Notes under the pieces: model-generated
What the model saw: only the letters and a program-made list of their open reading frames with translations
Told to the model about the DNA's origin: nothing
Databases searched by the model: none
NCBI GenBank assembly: GCA_031264475.1
Contig: JAISEA010000061.1
Span: forward strand, 1 to 5,463
Length of the DNA stretch: 5,463 bases
DNA from: Treponema sp.
GTDB lineage: Bacteria > Spirochaetota > Spirochaetia > Treponematales > Breznakiellaceae
Reading direction: 5' to 3'
Shown here: positions 1-5,463 of the stretch, piece after piece
How positions within the stretch are numbered: position 1 is the stretch's first letter
How the letters are laid out: each line of letters starts with the position of its first letter
Program-made: the position numbers and the translations under genes

Positions 1-734
1 GGAAGCATTATCATACCCATAGACATCAGGGCGCTTGCTACAACCATGTCGATCACGATGAACGGAATGTAGAGCAGGATGCCGATTTTGAACGCCACTG
101 TCAGCTCGTTCAGGATGAACGCCGGCATGAGGATGTACGTCGGTACGTCCGCGAGCGTGTTGGGCTTTTCTAGCCCGCGCATCGCCATGAAGAGCCTGAT
201 GTTTTCAGGTCGCCCACTCATCTGTCGGTACATGAACATACGCAGAGGCGTCTCTGCCGCATGGAACGCTTGCTCTACGGAAATCTCACCGTCAGAAAGA
301 GGCTTTACTGAGTTCTGGTAAATGGTGTCGAATGTCGGCCACATGATAAAAATCGTCAGAAATAGAGAGATTCCCATAAGCACTTGAGTCGGCGGTACCT
401 GCTGTAAAGAAAGCGCCCGTTTTATGAAGTCAAGGACAATGGAGACGCGCAGAAAACTCGTTGTCAGGATGATGATACTCGGTGCAAGGGATAGAACGGT
501 AATGAGGAGGAGCAGTTGCAGGGAAAACGCCACTTCTCTGCCAGATTCTGGATTTCTTATACTCAGGTCAATGAAAGGAATAACTGGACTCTGTGGGGGG
601 GCGGGAATGGCAGTGGTTGCGGGGCTGGATACTTCGGGGAAACCAGCCTCCTGTGCGTTCAGCATAATCGTTGCAAATAGGAAAAACAAACAAAACACAC
701 GAAATCGGGAGTGCCTGACAAAAACATAAAACAT
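1..734 (-). CDS. fliP: FliP, flagellar type III export gate protein (C-terminus off the left edge)
   Basis: FliP is a core inner-membrane subunit of the flagellar type III export gate, where five copies assemble with FliQ and FliR into the channel for rod, hook and filament subunits. I translated 244 codons. Residues 1-27 look like a signal peptide (basic HSRFR, then a hydrophobic run, likely cleaved after LNA27), as is usual for FliP. A Pro/Ala-rich stretch follows at about 35-52. Family hallmarks are clear: APSIIILTTSFLR near 84-96, PPTQVLMGISLFLTIFIM near 114-131, and LYIPFIVIDMVVASALMSMG near 221-240. Roughly 30-40 C-terminal residues are probably missing at the window edge. The ATG at 734 overlaps the fliO TGA by one base (TGATG), with GGGGA five bases upstream, so coupled translation is likely. 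Starting at Met24 would destroy the signal peptide, so Met1 is preferred. Identification is very secure. Confidence 0.97.
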   Translation of the reverse strand, partial: MFYVFVRHSRFRVFCLFFLFATIMLNAQEAGFPEVSSPATTAIPAPPQSPVIPFIDLSIRNPESGREVAFSLQLLLLITVLSLAPSIIILTTSFLRVSIVLDFIKRALSLQQVPPTQVLMGISLFLTIFIMWPTFDTIYQNSVKPLSDGEISVEQAFHAAETPLRMFMYRQMSGRPENIRLFMAMRGLEKPNTLADVPTYILMPAFILNELTVAFKIGILLYIPFIVIDMVVASALMSMGMIML

Positions 735-1381
735 CACAGTCCCCGAAGTCTTTCGCGGGTCTTGCGGACATTCTCCGCTTTTGGCGGCTCTCCACCGCCC
801 GTGGTTGACTTATTCGCCCTGTACAAGAGAGTCGCAAAGCCAGACGCCTTGGCGGTTTCCGTGTTCCGCCGGGAGTCTTCAAGTAACATGGCGTCCACAG
901 TTTCCTTGTCGTCAATTTCCGCTATGAGAGATACTCCACTGTCCGCGGACCCCACAAGCCACGCCTTTTCCCCCACACCGACAATATGAATAAACCGGTT
1001 CGCCCCAAGCGAAGCGCCGGCTAGTATTTTCAGGAATGGATCCTTTTGTTCTCGAACACGGGAGAATTTTTTAAGAAAGAAGACAAGTCCGTAGATTGCC
1101 GCTGATGCCAACGCTAAGACTAGTACGAGGCGCAATATGATAAAAAAAGTAGACGTCGAAGCAGGATCTGACGTTTGCACCGGGTTTTCGTCCGCCAACA
1201 CCAAGGCTTCTTCGTCAATGACTTGACTTTGAACAGCCGCCTGGGAAAAGGCTGACGGTATCGCGAAAAAAATGAACAATATAAATAACACATAGGGGGA
1301 AAGGAGTGAAGGCTTTGTTTGAATATGTTTTCCGAAAATTCCGCTTCTTTTCAGTTTTCCCATTTCCCATTCCCCGAACAT
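734..1381 (-). CDS. fliO: FliO (spirochaete FliZ-like), flagellar export gate assembly protein
   Basis: FliO is a poorly conserved membrane protein that helps FliP form its ring during export-gate assembly. The 215-residue product has a hydrophobic segment at about 28-46 that could be a signal peptide (SQA48 is a plausible cleavage site). A stronger transmembrane helix at about 79-104 is followed by a basic stretch (KKFSRVREQK). A cytoplasmic domain at about 115-170 contains GANRFIHIVGVGEKAWLVGS, the beta-rich pattern of the FliO family, and the tail is charged and rich in Arg/Lys. The call rests on this architecture and on position between fliY and fliP, as in other spirochaetes, where the gene has also been called fliZ. 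The ATG at 1381 lies one base after the fliY stop and has GGAG about six bases upstream. Met7 (1363) also has a usable GGGGA upstream, so the exact start is uncertain by six residues. Confidence 0.88.
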   Translation of the reverse strand: MFGEWEMGKLKRSGIFGKHIQTKPSLLSPYVLFILFIFFAIPSAFSQAAVQSQVIDEEALVLADENPVQTSDPASTSTFFIILRLVLVLALASAAIYGLVFFLKKFSRVREQKDPFLKILAGASLGANRFIHIVGVGEKAWLVGSADSGVSLIAEIDDKETVDAMLLEDSRRNTETAKASGFATLLYRANKSTTGGGEPPKAENVRKTRERLRGL

Positions 1382-1382
1382 C

Positions 1383-2486
1383 CTAGTCTCCGCCTTTCAC
1401 ACGATCCGGAGGAGAGACTATTTCGGTAACACGTACGCCAAAGTTTTCGTCAATGACCACGACTTCTCCTTTGGCGATGAGTTTATGATTTACGAGAATA
1501 TCAACCGGTTCACCTGCAAGCTTGTCTAATTCAATAATGGTACCTTCGCCCATGCTCAAGATTTCCTTGATGAGCTTCCTAGTACGCCCAAGCTCTACGG
1601 TCATCTCCATGAATACGTCCATGATGAGACCGATGTTTCCTTGTTCCATCGCCGCGTTCTGCGGCAAAAGGTTAGGGAACTGGACGGACTGCACGTTAGG
1701 CGGCACTGTACCCATCATGGGGTAACCTTGCATAGGCATGGCGCCCGGTTGCGTATAGCCCATGTTAGACGCGGCAGCTTTGGGCTGGGGCTGAGGAGCG
1801 GCGGTCGCAGTCTGGCGAGCAGACGAGTTTTTCGCAACTGAAGCAATGGCTTTCGTAATATTAGACGATACAGCGGCTCCGTAAACTTCCCAGAGTTGCC
1901 GTTGCGTTCCATCGCCGAAGTCAATATTGTATAAAGCTACCTGAAAAGTGCCGTTAGGAAGCGCGATAACGGCTTTCGGCACGTTGGTCGCCTCCGGAGA
2001 AATAGACGTGATGGATGTGTTGTTTGTCGCCTTTGTCAAAGCGGTTATCTGCGTGCCGACAAGCTGGGAGACCACTTCACCTATCACGGAGAGAGTCATT
2101 TCATTAAGCTCGCTGGTCTCTTCCTTATTAAGTAGACTTGCGATACGTTTTGCCGTGTTCTCGTCTATGACAAACACATGTTCACCGGGGAAGCCCTCCG
2201 AGAAGTCTGCCTTGACCACAACGACCTGATCAGGCAACTGCGTAAGCAAGGCATCACGGCTGGAAAAAGACACCTCAGGGTCTTTGAAGGTAACGGTTGT
2301 ACCCGTCATGGTGGACAGGGCGCGTCCCTGATTCTCATTGGTTTCAGCGAGTAAGTCGTGAAGAATCTTTCGTTCCTCTTCGTTGCCGGACTGGGTCGCG
2401 GCAGGAGCACTCCCTCCCAAACTCGAAGAATCTACACCTGATAATAAAGCATCTATTTCTGCTTGTGAAAGAGCGCCGTCGCTCAT
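1383..2486 (-). CDS. fliY: FliY, flagellar motor switch protein (CheC-like region plus SpoA/FliN domain)
   Basis: FliY is a cytoplasmic C-ring component of the rotor switch, working with FliM and FliG. Three parts are visible in 367 residues. An N-terminal motif LSQAEIDALL (6-15) resembles the CheY-P-binding peptide of FliM. A CheC-like region spans about 36-220. A Pro/Gln/Met-rich linker (about 222-282) leads to a SpoA (FliN) domain at about 285-360, with VFMEMTVELGRTR, LDKLAGEPVDILVN and VIDENFGVRV. The length fits FliY, not short FliN (about 100-140 residues); some databases would label it FliN. Compared with Bacillus FliY as I remember it, the phosphatase residues look altered at both CheC-like sites: the Asn of the second site is Ser140, and the first site reads Lys40, Asp44, Ala47. 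It may therefore be structural and not an active CheY-P phosphatase. The ATG overlaps the fliM stop by four bases (ATGA) and follows a strong AGGAGG. Confidence 0.95.
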   Translation of the reverse strand: MSDGALSQAEIDALLSGVDSSSLGGSAPAATQSGNEEERKILHDLLAETNENQGRALSTMTGTTVTFKDPEVSFSSRDALLTQLPDQVVVVKADFSEGFPGEHVFVIDENTAKRIASLLNKEETSELNEMTLSVIGEVVSQLVGTQITALTKATNNTSITSISPEATNVPKAVIALPNGTFQVALYNIDFGDGTQRQLWEVYGAAVSSNITKAIASVAKNSSARQTATAAPQPQPKAAASNMGYTQPGAMPMQGYPMMGTVPPNVQSVQFPNLLPQNAAMEQGNIGLIMDVFMEMTVELGRTRKLIKEILSMGEGTIIELDKLAGEPVDILVNHKLIAKGEVVVIDENFGVRVTEIVSPPDRVKGGD

Positions 2487-3514
2487 AATGTCTCCTCCTT
2501 CTCCGTTGCGAATTCTTCAAATTCTTCATGTTCAATTTTAGCGGTTTTTTTGATAATCTGAACAGCCATCTTCTTACCCACAACACCCGGTCTGCACAAG
2601 AATTTTTTTTGGTCGCCTACATTCAGGGAATAGGGGTCTCCGACTCGTGTATTGTAGAGACGCACCACGTCCCCGATCTGCAAGGAAAGCACATCTCGCA
2701 CGGACACCTGTATAGCTCCGATTTCTGCCACTACATTAACATCAACGCTGGAGAGTTTTTCTTTTATAATGTTGAGATTTTCCGTGGTCGTTCCTCTCCG
2801 CACCGACGAATACCAAAATTGGGCGGACAACTTGCTGATAATCGGCTCAATGGTCAAATAAGGGATACAGAAGTTCATCATGCCTTCCACTTCCCCTACT
2901 TTTGTTTCGAGGGTAACAAGCACCACCATTTCAGTCGGCGGTACTATCTGGGCGAACTGGGGATTCGTGTCGATCTGTCCCAGCCGCGGGCGCAGATCAA
3001 TCACCGTAGTCCACGCCTCTCGCATATTACCCAGAATCCTGACGATGATACCCTCCATGACCGAAGTCTCGATGTCGGTAAGCTCATGTTGAGCTTTCGT
3101 CCCTTCACCAGAACCGCCAAAGAGTCTGTCTATGATGGAGAAAGTGATTGCTGGGTCGATTTCAAGGATGGCGTTTCCCTTGAGCGGGTCCATGTTGATG
3201 ATCGCCAACGTGGTTGGTGTAGGGATTGAACGGATAAACTCTTCGTAGGTGAGCTGATCGACTGATGCTACGTGCACATGTACCATACTCCGCAACTGGG
3301 CAGACAAACTCGTCGTAGAGAGTCGAGCGAATGTCTCGTACATGATAGAGACTGTGCGGATTTGCTCTTTTGAAAACTTATCGGGTCGCTTGAAGTCGTA
3401 AAGTTTAATTTTACGCGGATCCGCAGCCGGTCTGAAATCTTCAGGTTCCGTGCCTCCGGAGTTTATCGCTGTGAGTAATTGGTCTATTTCGTCCTGCGAA
3501 AGAGTTTCAATCAT
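2483..3514 (-). CDS. fliM: FliM, flagellar motor switch protein
   Basis: FliM is the C-ring protein that binds CheY-P at its N-terminus and passes the signal to FliG, reversing motor rotation. In 343 residues (normal length) the expected parts appear in order. The CheY-binding peptide LSQDEIDQLL is at 5-14. The middle domain (about 40-230) includes FKRPDKFSKEQIRT and the FliG-contacting loop LFGGSGEG (131-138). The C-terminal SpoA domain (about 250-325) includes VNVVAEIGAIQVSVRDVLSLQ and IGDVVRLY, and an acidic tail ends the protein. The sequence is strongly reminiscent of treponemal FliM. The start is set by the family N-terminus. No good Shine-Dalgarno is near it (only GGAAA about 13 bases up), and the fliL stop is five bases upstream, so translation is probably coupled to fliL. 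A run of eight A bases on the coding strand (2610-2603) at codons 302-304 is a possible slippage site. Confidence 0.98.
   Translation of the reverse strand: MIETLSQDEIDQLLTAINSGGTEPEDFRPAADPRKIKLYDFKRPDKFSKEQIRTVSIMYETFARLSTTSLSAQLRSMVHVHVASVDQLTYEEFIRSIPTPTTLAIINMDPLKGNAILEIDPAITFSIIDRLFGGSGEGTKAQHELTDIETSVMEGIIVRILGNMREAWTTVIDLRPRLGQIDTNPQFAQIVPPTEMVVLVTLETKVGEVEGMMNFCIPYLTIEPIISKLSAQFWYSSVRRGTTTENLNIIKEKLSSVDVNVVAEIGAIQVSVRDVLSLQIGDVVRLYNTRVGDPYSLNVGDQKKFLCRPGVVGKKMAVQIIKKTAKIEHEEFEEFATEKEETL
2494..2499 (-). promoter_or_regulatory. Strong ribosome binding site of fliY inside fliM
   Basis: A perfect AGGAGG lies seven bases before the fliY ATG, encoded within the last Lys-Glu-Glu codons of fliM. 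Together with the ATGA stop/start overlap it fixes the FliY start. It also suggests high FliY output, which fits FliN/FliY-type subunits being more abundant than FliM in the C-ring; that last point is inference. Confidence 0.85.
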
Positions 3515-3519
3515 AACGT

Positions 3520-4074
3520 CTACATTTCCATTGTTGACAGCTGTTTAAAATAGATAGCCCGAATCTTGGCGGTATTCAAAAGACGGTTCACCTTTTCCAT
3601 TAAGTCGTTTTTAAGCGTTTCCTCTTTATCTGGTTGCAGGTCTGCGTTGAACTTGCTACTAAAGTAATTGCGGACAAAGTCCTGCAACTCCACAAGACGG
3701 CTCGTCAACTCTGTCGCGGCAGTCGCGTTGTTAAGGTCATAACCCAGAACCAGCTCAACCATTATTGAATAAGGAGGCGTGTCTTTCGTATTCGCTCGAA
3801 TAACAGGAAGAGCGCTAAAATAGGAATATGTGGGTCTAGACCCCTCCCATGTCGGACTTTCCGAAACAGTCGTCTGAGACGCTCCTCTTCCATTCAAGAT
3901 ATTAAATGTAATCACCGATACAGTGATAACAACAACAAGCGCTCCTAATCCTATTGCCACAAATTTAAGCAAGTTCGGCAAGATAATCGCCAATCCTGCG
4001 CCTTTTTTCTTTTTGGAACCAGCACCTTTATCGTCCTCACCCAGATCAATATTATCATCATCAGCATTCGACAT
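3520..4074 (-). CDS. fliL: FliL, flagellar basal body-associated membrane protein
   Basis: FliL is a single-pass inner-membrane protein that surrounds or supports the MotA/MotB stator; in spirochaetes it helps orient the periplasmic flagella and stabilise the motor. The 184-residue product has an acidic then lysine-rich cytoplasmic N-terminus (DDDNIDLGEDD, then SKKKK at 20-24). One transmembrane helix spans about 36-60, followed by a short linker. A periplasmic domain (about 100-184) contains PPYSIMVELVLGYD and ends in KVNRLLNTAKIRAIYFKQL, the typical C-terminal pattern. Family membership is supported by this layout and by the position directly before fliM. It is the first gene after the only intergenic gap and has its own consensus promoter and RBS. 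In Treponema and Borrelia as I know them, fliL follows motA-motB; here the gene upstream is an ABC permease. Confidence 0.93.
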   Translation of the reverse strand: MSNADDDNIDLGEDDKGAGSKKKKGAGLAIILPNLLKFVAIGLGALVVVITVSVITFNILNGRGASQTTVSESPTWEGSRPTYSYFSALPVIRANTKDTPPYSIMVELVLGYDLNNATAATELTSRLVELQDFVRNYFSSKFNADLQPDKEETLKNDLMEKVNRLLNTAKIRAIYFKQLSTMEM

Positions 4075-4077
4075 GAC

Positions 4078-4085
4078 TCACCTCT
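4078..4085 (-). promoter_or_regulatory. Ribosome binding site of fliL
   Basis: The coding strand reads AAGAGGTGA just before GTC-ATG, matching eight of nine bases of the ideal AGGAGGTGA. The GAGG core ends six bases from the ATG at 4074, which supports that start. Confidence 0.85.
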
Positions 4086-4107
4086 TATTTAAGACGTCTA
4101 TTTTTTT

Positions 4108-4136
4108 ATTATATTTGTTTCTTCGGTATATGTCAA
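4108..4136 (-). promoter_or_regulatory. Consensus sigma-70 promoter driving fliL and the flagellar operon
   Basis: On the minus strand TTGACA (4136-4131) is followed after exactly 17 bases by TATAAT (4113-4108), a match at all 12 consensus positions with ideal spacing. Upstream, 4141-4158 is almost pure A/T and resembles an UP element. The predicted start falls around 4102-4099, at the end of a run of seven A bases, giving a leader of about 25-28 bases before the fliL ATG. No sigma-28-type flagellar promoter was seen in this gap. This places flagellar operon transcription under the housekeeping sigma factor, which is common in spirochaetes. An 8-base palindrome, AGACGTCT (4092-4099), lies right at the start of the leader; it could be an operator or chance. 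Confidence 0.9.
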
Positions 4137-4163
4137 GGTCATTTAGAAAAATATTACACAAAA

Positions 4164-4871
4164 CTAACTCCATTTTCTATACAAGATTACCCGGACGTTC
4201 AAAAATAGGAATAAAGCGGTCGTCAGGATGAAGAACGCCGCGTCCCGTGTGTCAACGACGCCTTTGGAGAAGGCTTCAAAATGGAAGGACAGCGAGAAGA
4301 AGTTTGCGAAGTCGGCGAGCGGCGCGGGCAGGCGCGCGGACGCTTGATTGATAAGCATTACCACGATAAGCACGACCGCGCTTCCCAGAAAGGCGGACGC
4401 TTGATTCTTGGACAGCGCGGAAAGCAACAGTCCGAGGCTGATCACAGACGCACTCAACAGAACGGCTCCGATATATTCGCCCACGACGACGCCCGCGTCA
4501 AAACTGCCAAGCGCGGAAAGCGTGAGTGGCACCGGTATCGTAAGCGCGAGGATGATGCACAGGAGGCTGAACGCCGCGATGAATTTCCCCAAGACCAAAT
4601 CCCATTCGGACGCTGGCATGGTGAGTAGCAACTCCACGCTACCGAGCTTACGTTCTTCTGCCCAGCCTTTCATCGTAAGCGCGGGCGCCGCCAAGATCAT
4701 GGCAAGGGGAAACGCGGCGAAAAACGGTCGCAGAGTCGCGCTGTCGAGCATGAAATACCTCTGCAAATAAAACAGCCACACGGATGTAAAAACCAGAAAA
4801 AATACCGCTACCCCGTAGAAAATCGGCGAATGTAACGCCGAATACAGCTCTTTCTTTATGATTGCTTTCAT
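4164..4871 (-). CDS. ABC-2 type transporter permease, GldF-like
   Basis: This is an integral membrane subunit of an ABC exporter of unknown substrate. The 235-residue protein shows about six hydrophobic segments (near 17-37, 49-67, 97-118, 129-151, 159-175, 211-229). The cytoplasmic loop after helix 2 carries the family hallmark ALTMKGWAEERKLGSVELLL (64-83), followed by the conserved pattern MPASEWDLVLGKF, as in the ABC-2 family that includes gliding protein GldF. Length is normal for that family. It starts two bases after the ATPase stop with AAGGA six bases upstream, so the two genes form one unit. The name GldF refers to sequence type only; a role in gliding is not implied. No GldG-like partner gene follows; fliL comes next. 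Local G+C looks higher than in the neighbouring fliL. Confidence 0.9.
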   Translation of the reverse strand: MKAIIKKELYSALHSPIFYGVAVFFLVFTSVWLFYLQRYFMLDSATLRPFFAAFPLAMILAAPALTMKGWAEERKLGSVELLLTMPASEWDLVLGKFIAAFSLLCIILALTIPVPLTLSALGSFDAGVVVGEYIGAVLLSASVISLGLLLSALSKNQASAFLGSAVVLIVVMLINQASARLPAPLADFANFFSLSFHFEAFSKGVVDTRDAAFFILTTALFLFLNVRVILYRKWS

Positions 4872-4873
4872 TG

Positions 4874-5463
4874 TTATTCCTTTGTTAGTTTGACGAAGAT
4901 ATCCTCAAGGCTTATCTTCTTTTGGTTCATGCCGACTATTTTGAAGTTGGATGACGTAGCCCAATCGAATATCGTTTCCCCGTCTACGGGGTACGTTTCC
5001 GCGCTTTGTACTGAGAACGTCAAGTCCATGATCCTTTTGTTGTTTATCTCCGAGAAGTTCACCTTCTTCATGCGTGATTCCACGGGTTCCATTTCCGTCC
5101 AAAAGAGCGCGGCGGCTATTTTTGCGCGGATGGTTTCTTCGTCCATGTCTTGTGGGGGTATCAGGCGTAGCTCCCAGGTGTCTGTGCCCTTGAGGGAAGC
5201 GGCGATTTCCGCGGTCGTGCCGTGAGCCACGATCTTTCCTTCGTTTATGATGAGGACTTGGGAGCAGACTGCCTCTACCTCTTGCAAGATGTGTGTGGAC
5301 AGGATGACTGTCTTGCTTTTACCGAGTTCTTTTATGAGGGAGCGGATTTCTATGATCTGGTTGGGATCGAGTCCTGTGGTTGGCTCGTCGAGGATGAGGA
5401 TGTCTGGGTCGTGGATGATGGCTTGGGCGAGTCCTACGCGCTGTTTGTAGCCTTTGGACAGGG
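4874..5463 (-). CDS. ABC transporter ATP-binding protein, GldA/NatA-like (N-terminus off the right edge)
   Basis: This is the cytoplasmic ATPase that powers the adjacent ABC-2 permease. The open frame continues to the window edge and gives 195 residues of the C-terminal part. Visible in order are the ABC signature LSKGYKQRVGLA (1-12 of the visible part), Walker B with catalytic Glu ILILDEPTTGLDP (21-33, Glu26), and the switch histidine in LSTHIL (His57). Then comes the QEVEAVCSQVLIINEGKIVAHGT segment and a C-terminal extension of about 110 residues, typical of drug- or bacitracin-type and GldA-type ATPases. Walker A and the Q-loop are outside the window, so their integrity cannot be judged. 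A shorter reading from the TTG at 5287 would begin inside the nucleotide-binding domain and is not a real start. The substrate cannot be predicted. Confidence 0.95.
   Translation of the reverse strand, partial: LSKGYKQRVGLAQAIIHDPDILILDEPTTGLDPNQIIEIRSLIKELGKSKTVILSTHILQEVEAVCSQVLIINEGKIVAHGTTAEIAASLKGTDTWELRLIPPQDMDEETIRAKIAAALFWTEMEPVESRMKKVNFSEINNKRIMDLTFSVQSAETYPVDGETIFDWATSSNFKIVGMNQKKISLEDIFVKLTKE

Noticed and set aside
568..915. A minus-strand 115-codon frame spanning the fliO-fliP junction
   Set aside because: It overlaps both well-supported genes in another frame and its sequence is basic and low in structure; fliO and fliP account for the region.
1640..1820. Pro/Gln/Met-rich segment of FliY as a tandem repeat or insertion
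   Set aside because: There is no regular repeat unit; it is a flexible low-complexity linker between the CheC-like and SpoA parts, as expected in FliY.
2528..3229. A 233-codon open frame on the plus strand, antisense to fliM
   Set aside because: It lies wholly inside a certain fliM, its translation is rich in His, Arg and Asp with no recognisable domain, and no RBS or promoter precedes it. It is a shadow of fliM codon usage.
4137..4163. A possible rho-independent terminator after the ABC permease
   Set aside because: The stretch is AT-rich but I see no GC-rich stem followed by a T run on the minus strand; it fits better as the AT-rich upstream part of the fliL promoter.
4874..5287. A complete 137-residue gene starting at TTG 5287
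   Set aside because: The frame stays open to the window edge and the upstream part encodes the ABC signature, Walker B and switch histidine, so the TTG is an internal Leu codon of a larger ATPase gene.

Overview
The window is almost entirely coding, and every gene I can support lies on the minus strand, so the order of transcription runs from high to low coordinates. It looks like a chromosomal segment from a flagellated spirochaete, most likely Treponema or a close relative. The evidence is the gene order fliL-fliM-fliY-fliO-fliP, the FliY form of the switch protein (a long CheC-like region before the SpoA domain, not a short FliN), and a FliM that closely resembles my memory of treponemal FliM. 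The species call is inference; the gene families are clear.

Region by region, in transcription order: (1) 5463-4874, the C-terminal part of an ABC transporter ATPase of the GldA/NatA type, whose N-terminus lies outside the window. (2) 4871-4164, its six-helix ABC-2 permease partner, starting two bases after the ATPase stop. (3) 4163-4075, an 89-base AT-rich gap, the only real intergenic space here. It holds a fully consensus sigma-70 promoter (TTGACA, 17 bases, TATAAT), an AT-rich tract upstream of it and a good ribosome binding site for fliL. (4) 4074-1, a tightly packed flagellar operon: fliL, fliM, fliY, fliO and the first 244 codons of fliP, which runs off the left edge. Gaps within this operon are +5, -4, +1 and -1 bases, so translational coupling is likely throughout. 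No stretch over 300 bases lacks a gene.

How the genes work together: FliM and FliY form the cytoplasmic switch (C-ring) that receives CheY-P and sets rotation. FliL is a single-pass membrane protein that supports the stator around the basal body. FliO and FliP belong to the flagellar type III export gate, with FliO helping FliP assemble. The operon probably continues off the left edge with fliQ, fliR, flhB and flhA, as in other spirochaetes. The ABC transporter has no evident link to flagella; the promoter behind it suggests that the flagellar operon begins anew at fliL.

I found no RNA gene, mobile element, CRISPR array or undescribed system. The points most worth a second look are the consensus promoter that makes fliL the first gene of a transcript next to an unrelated transporter, the apparent loss of CheY-P phosphatase residues at both CheC-like sites of FliY, and an in-frame A8 slippery tract late in fliM.
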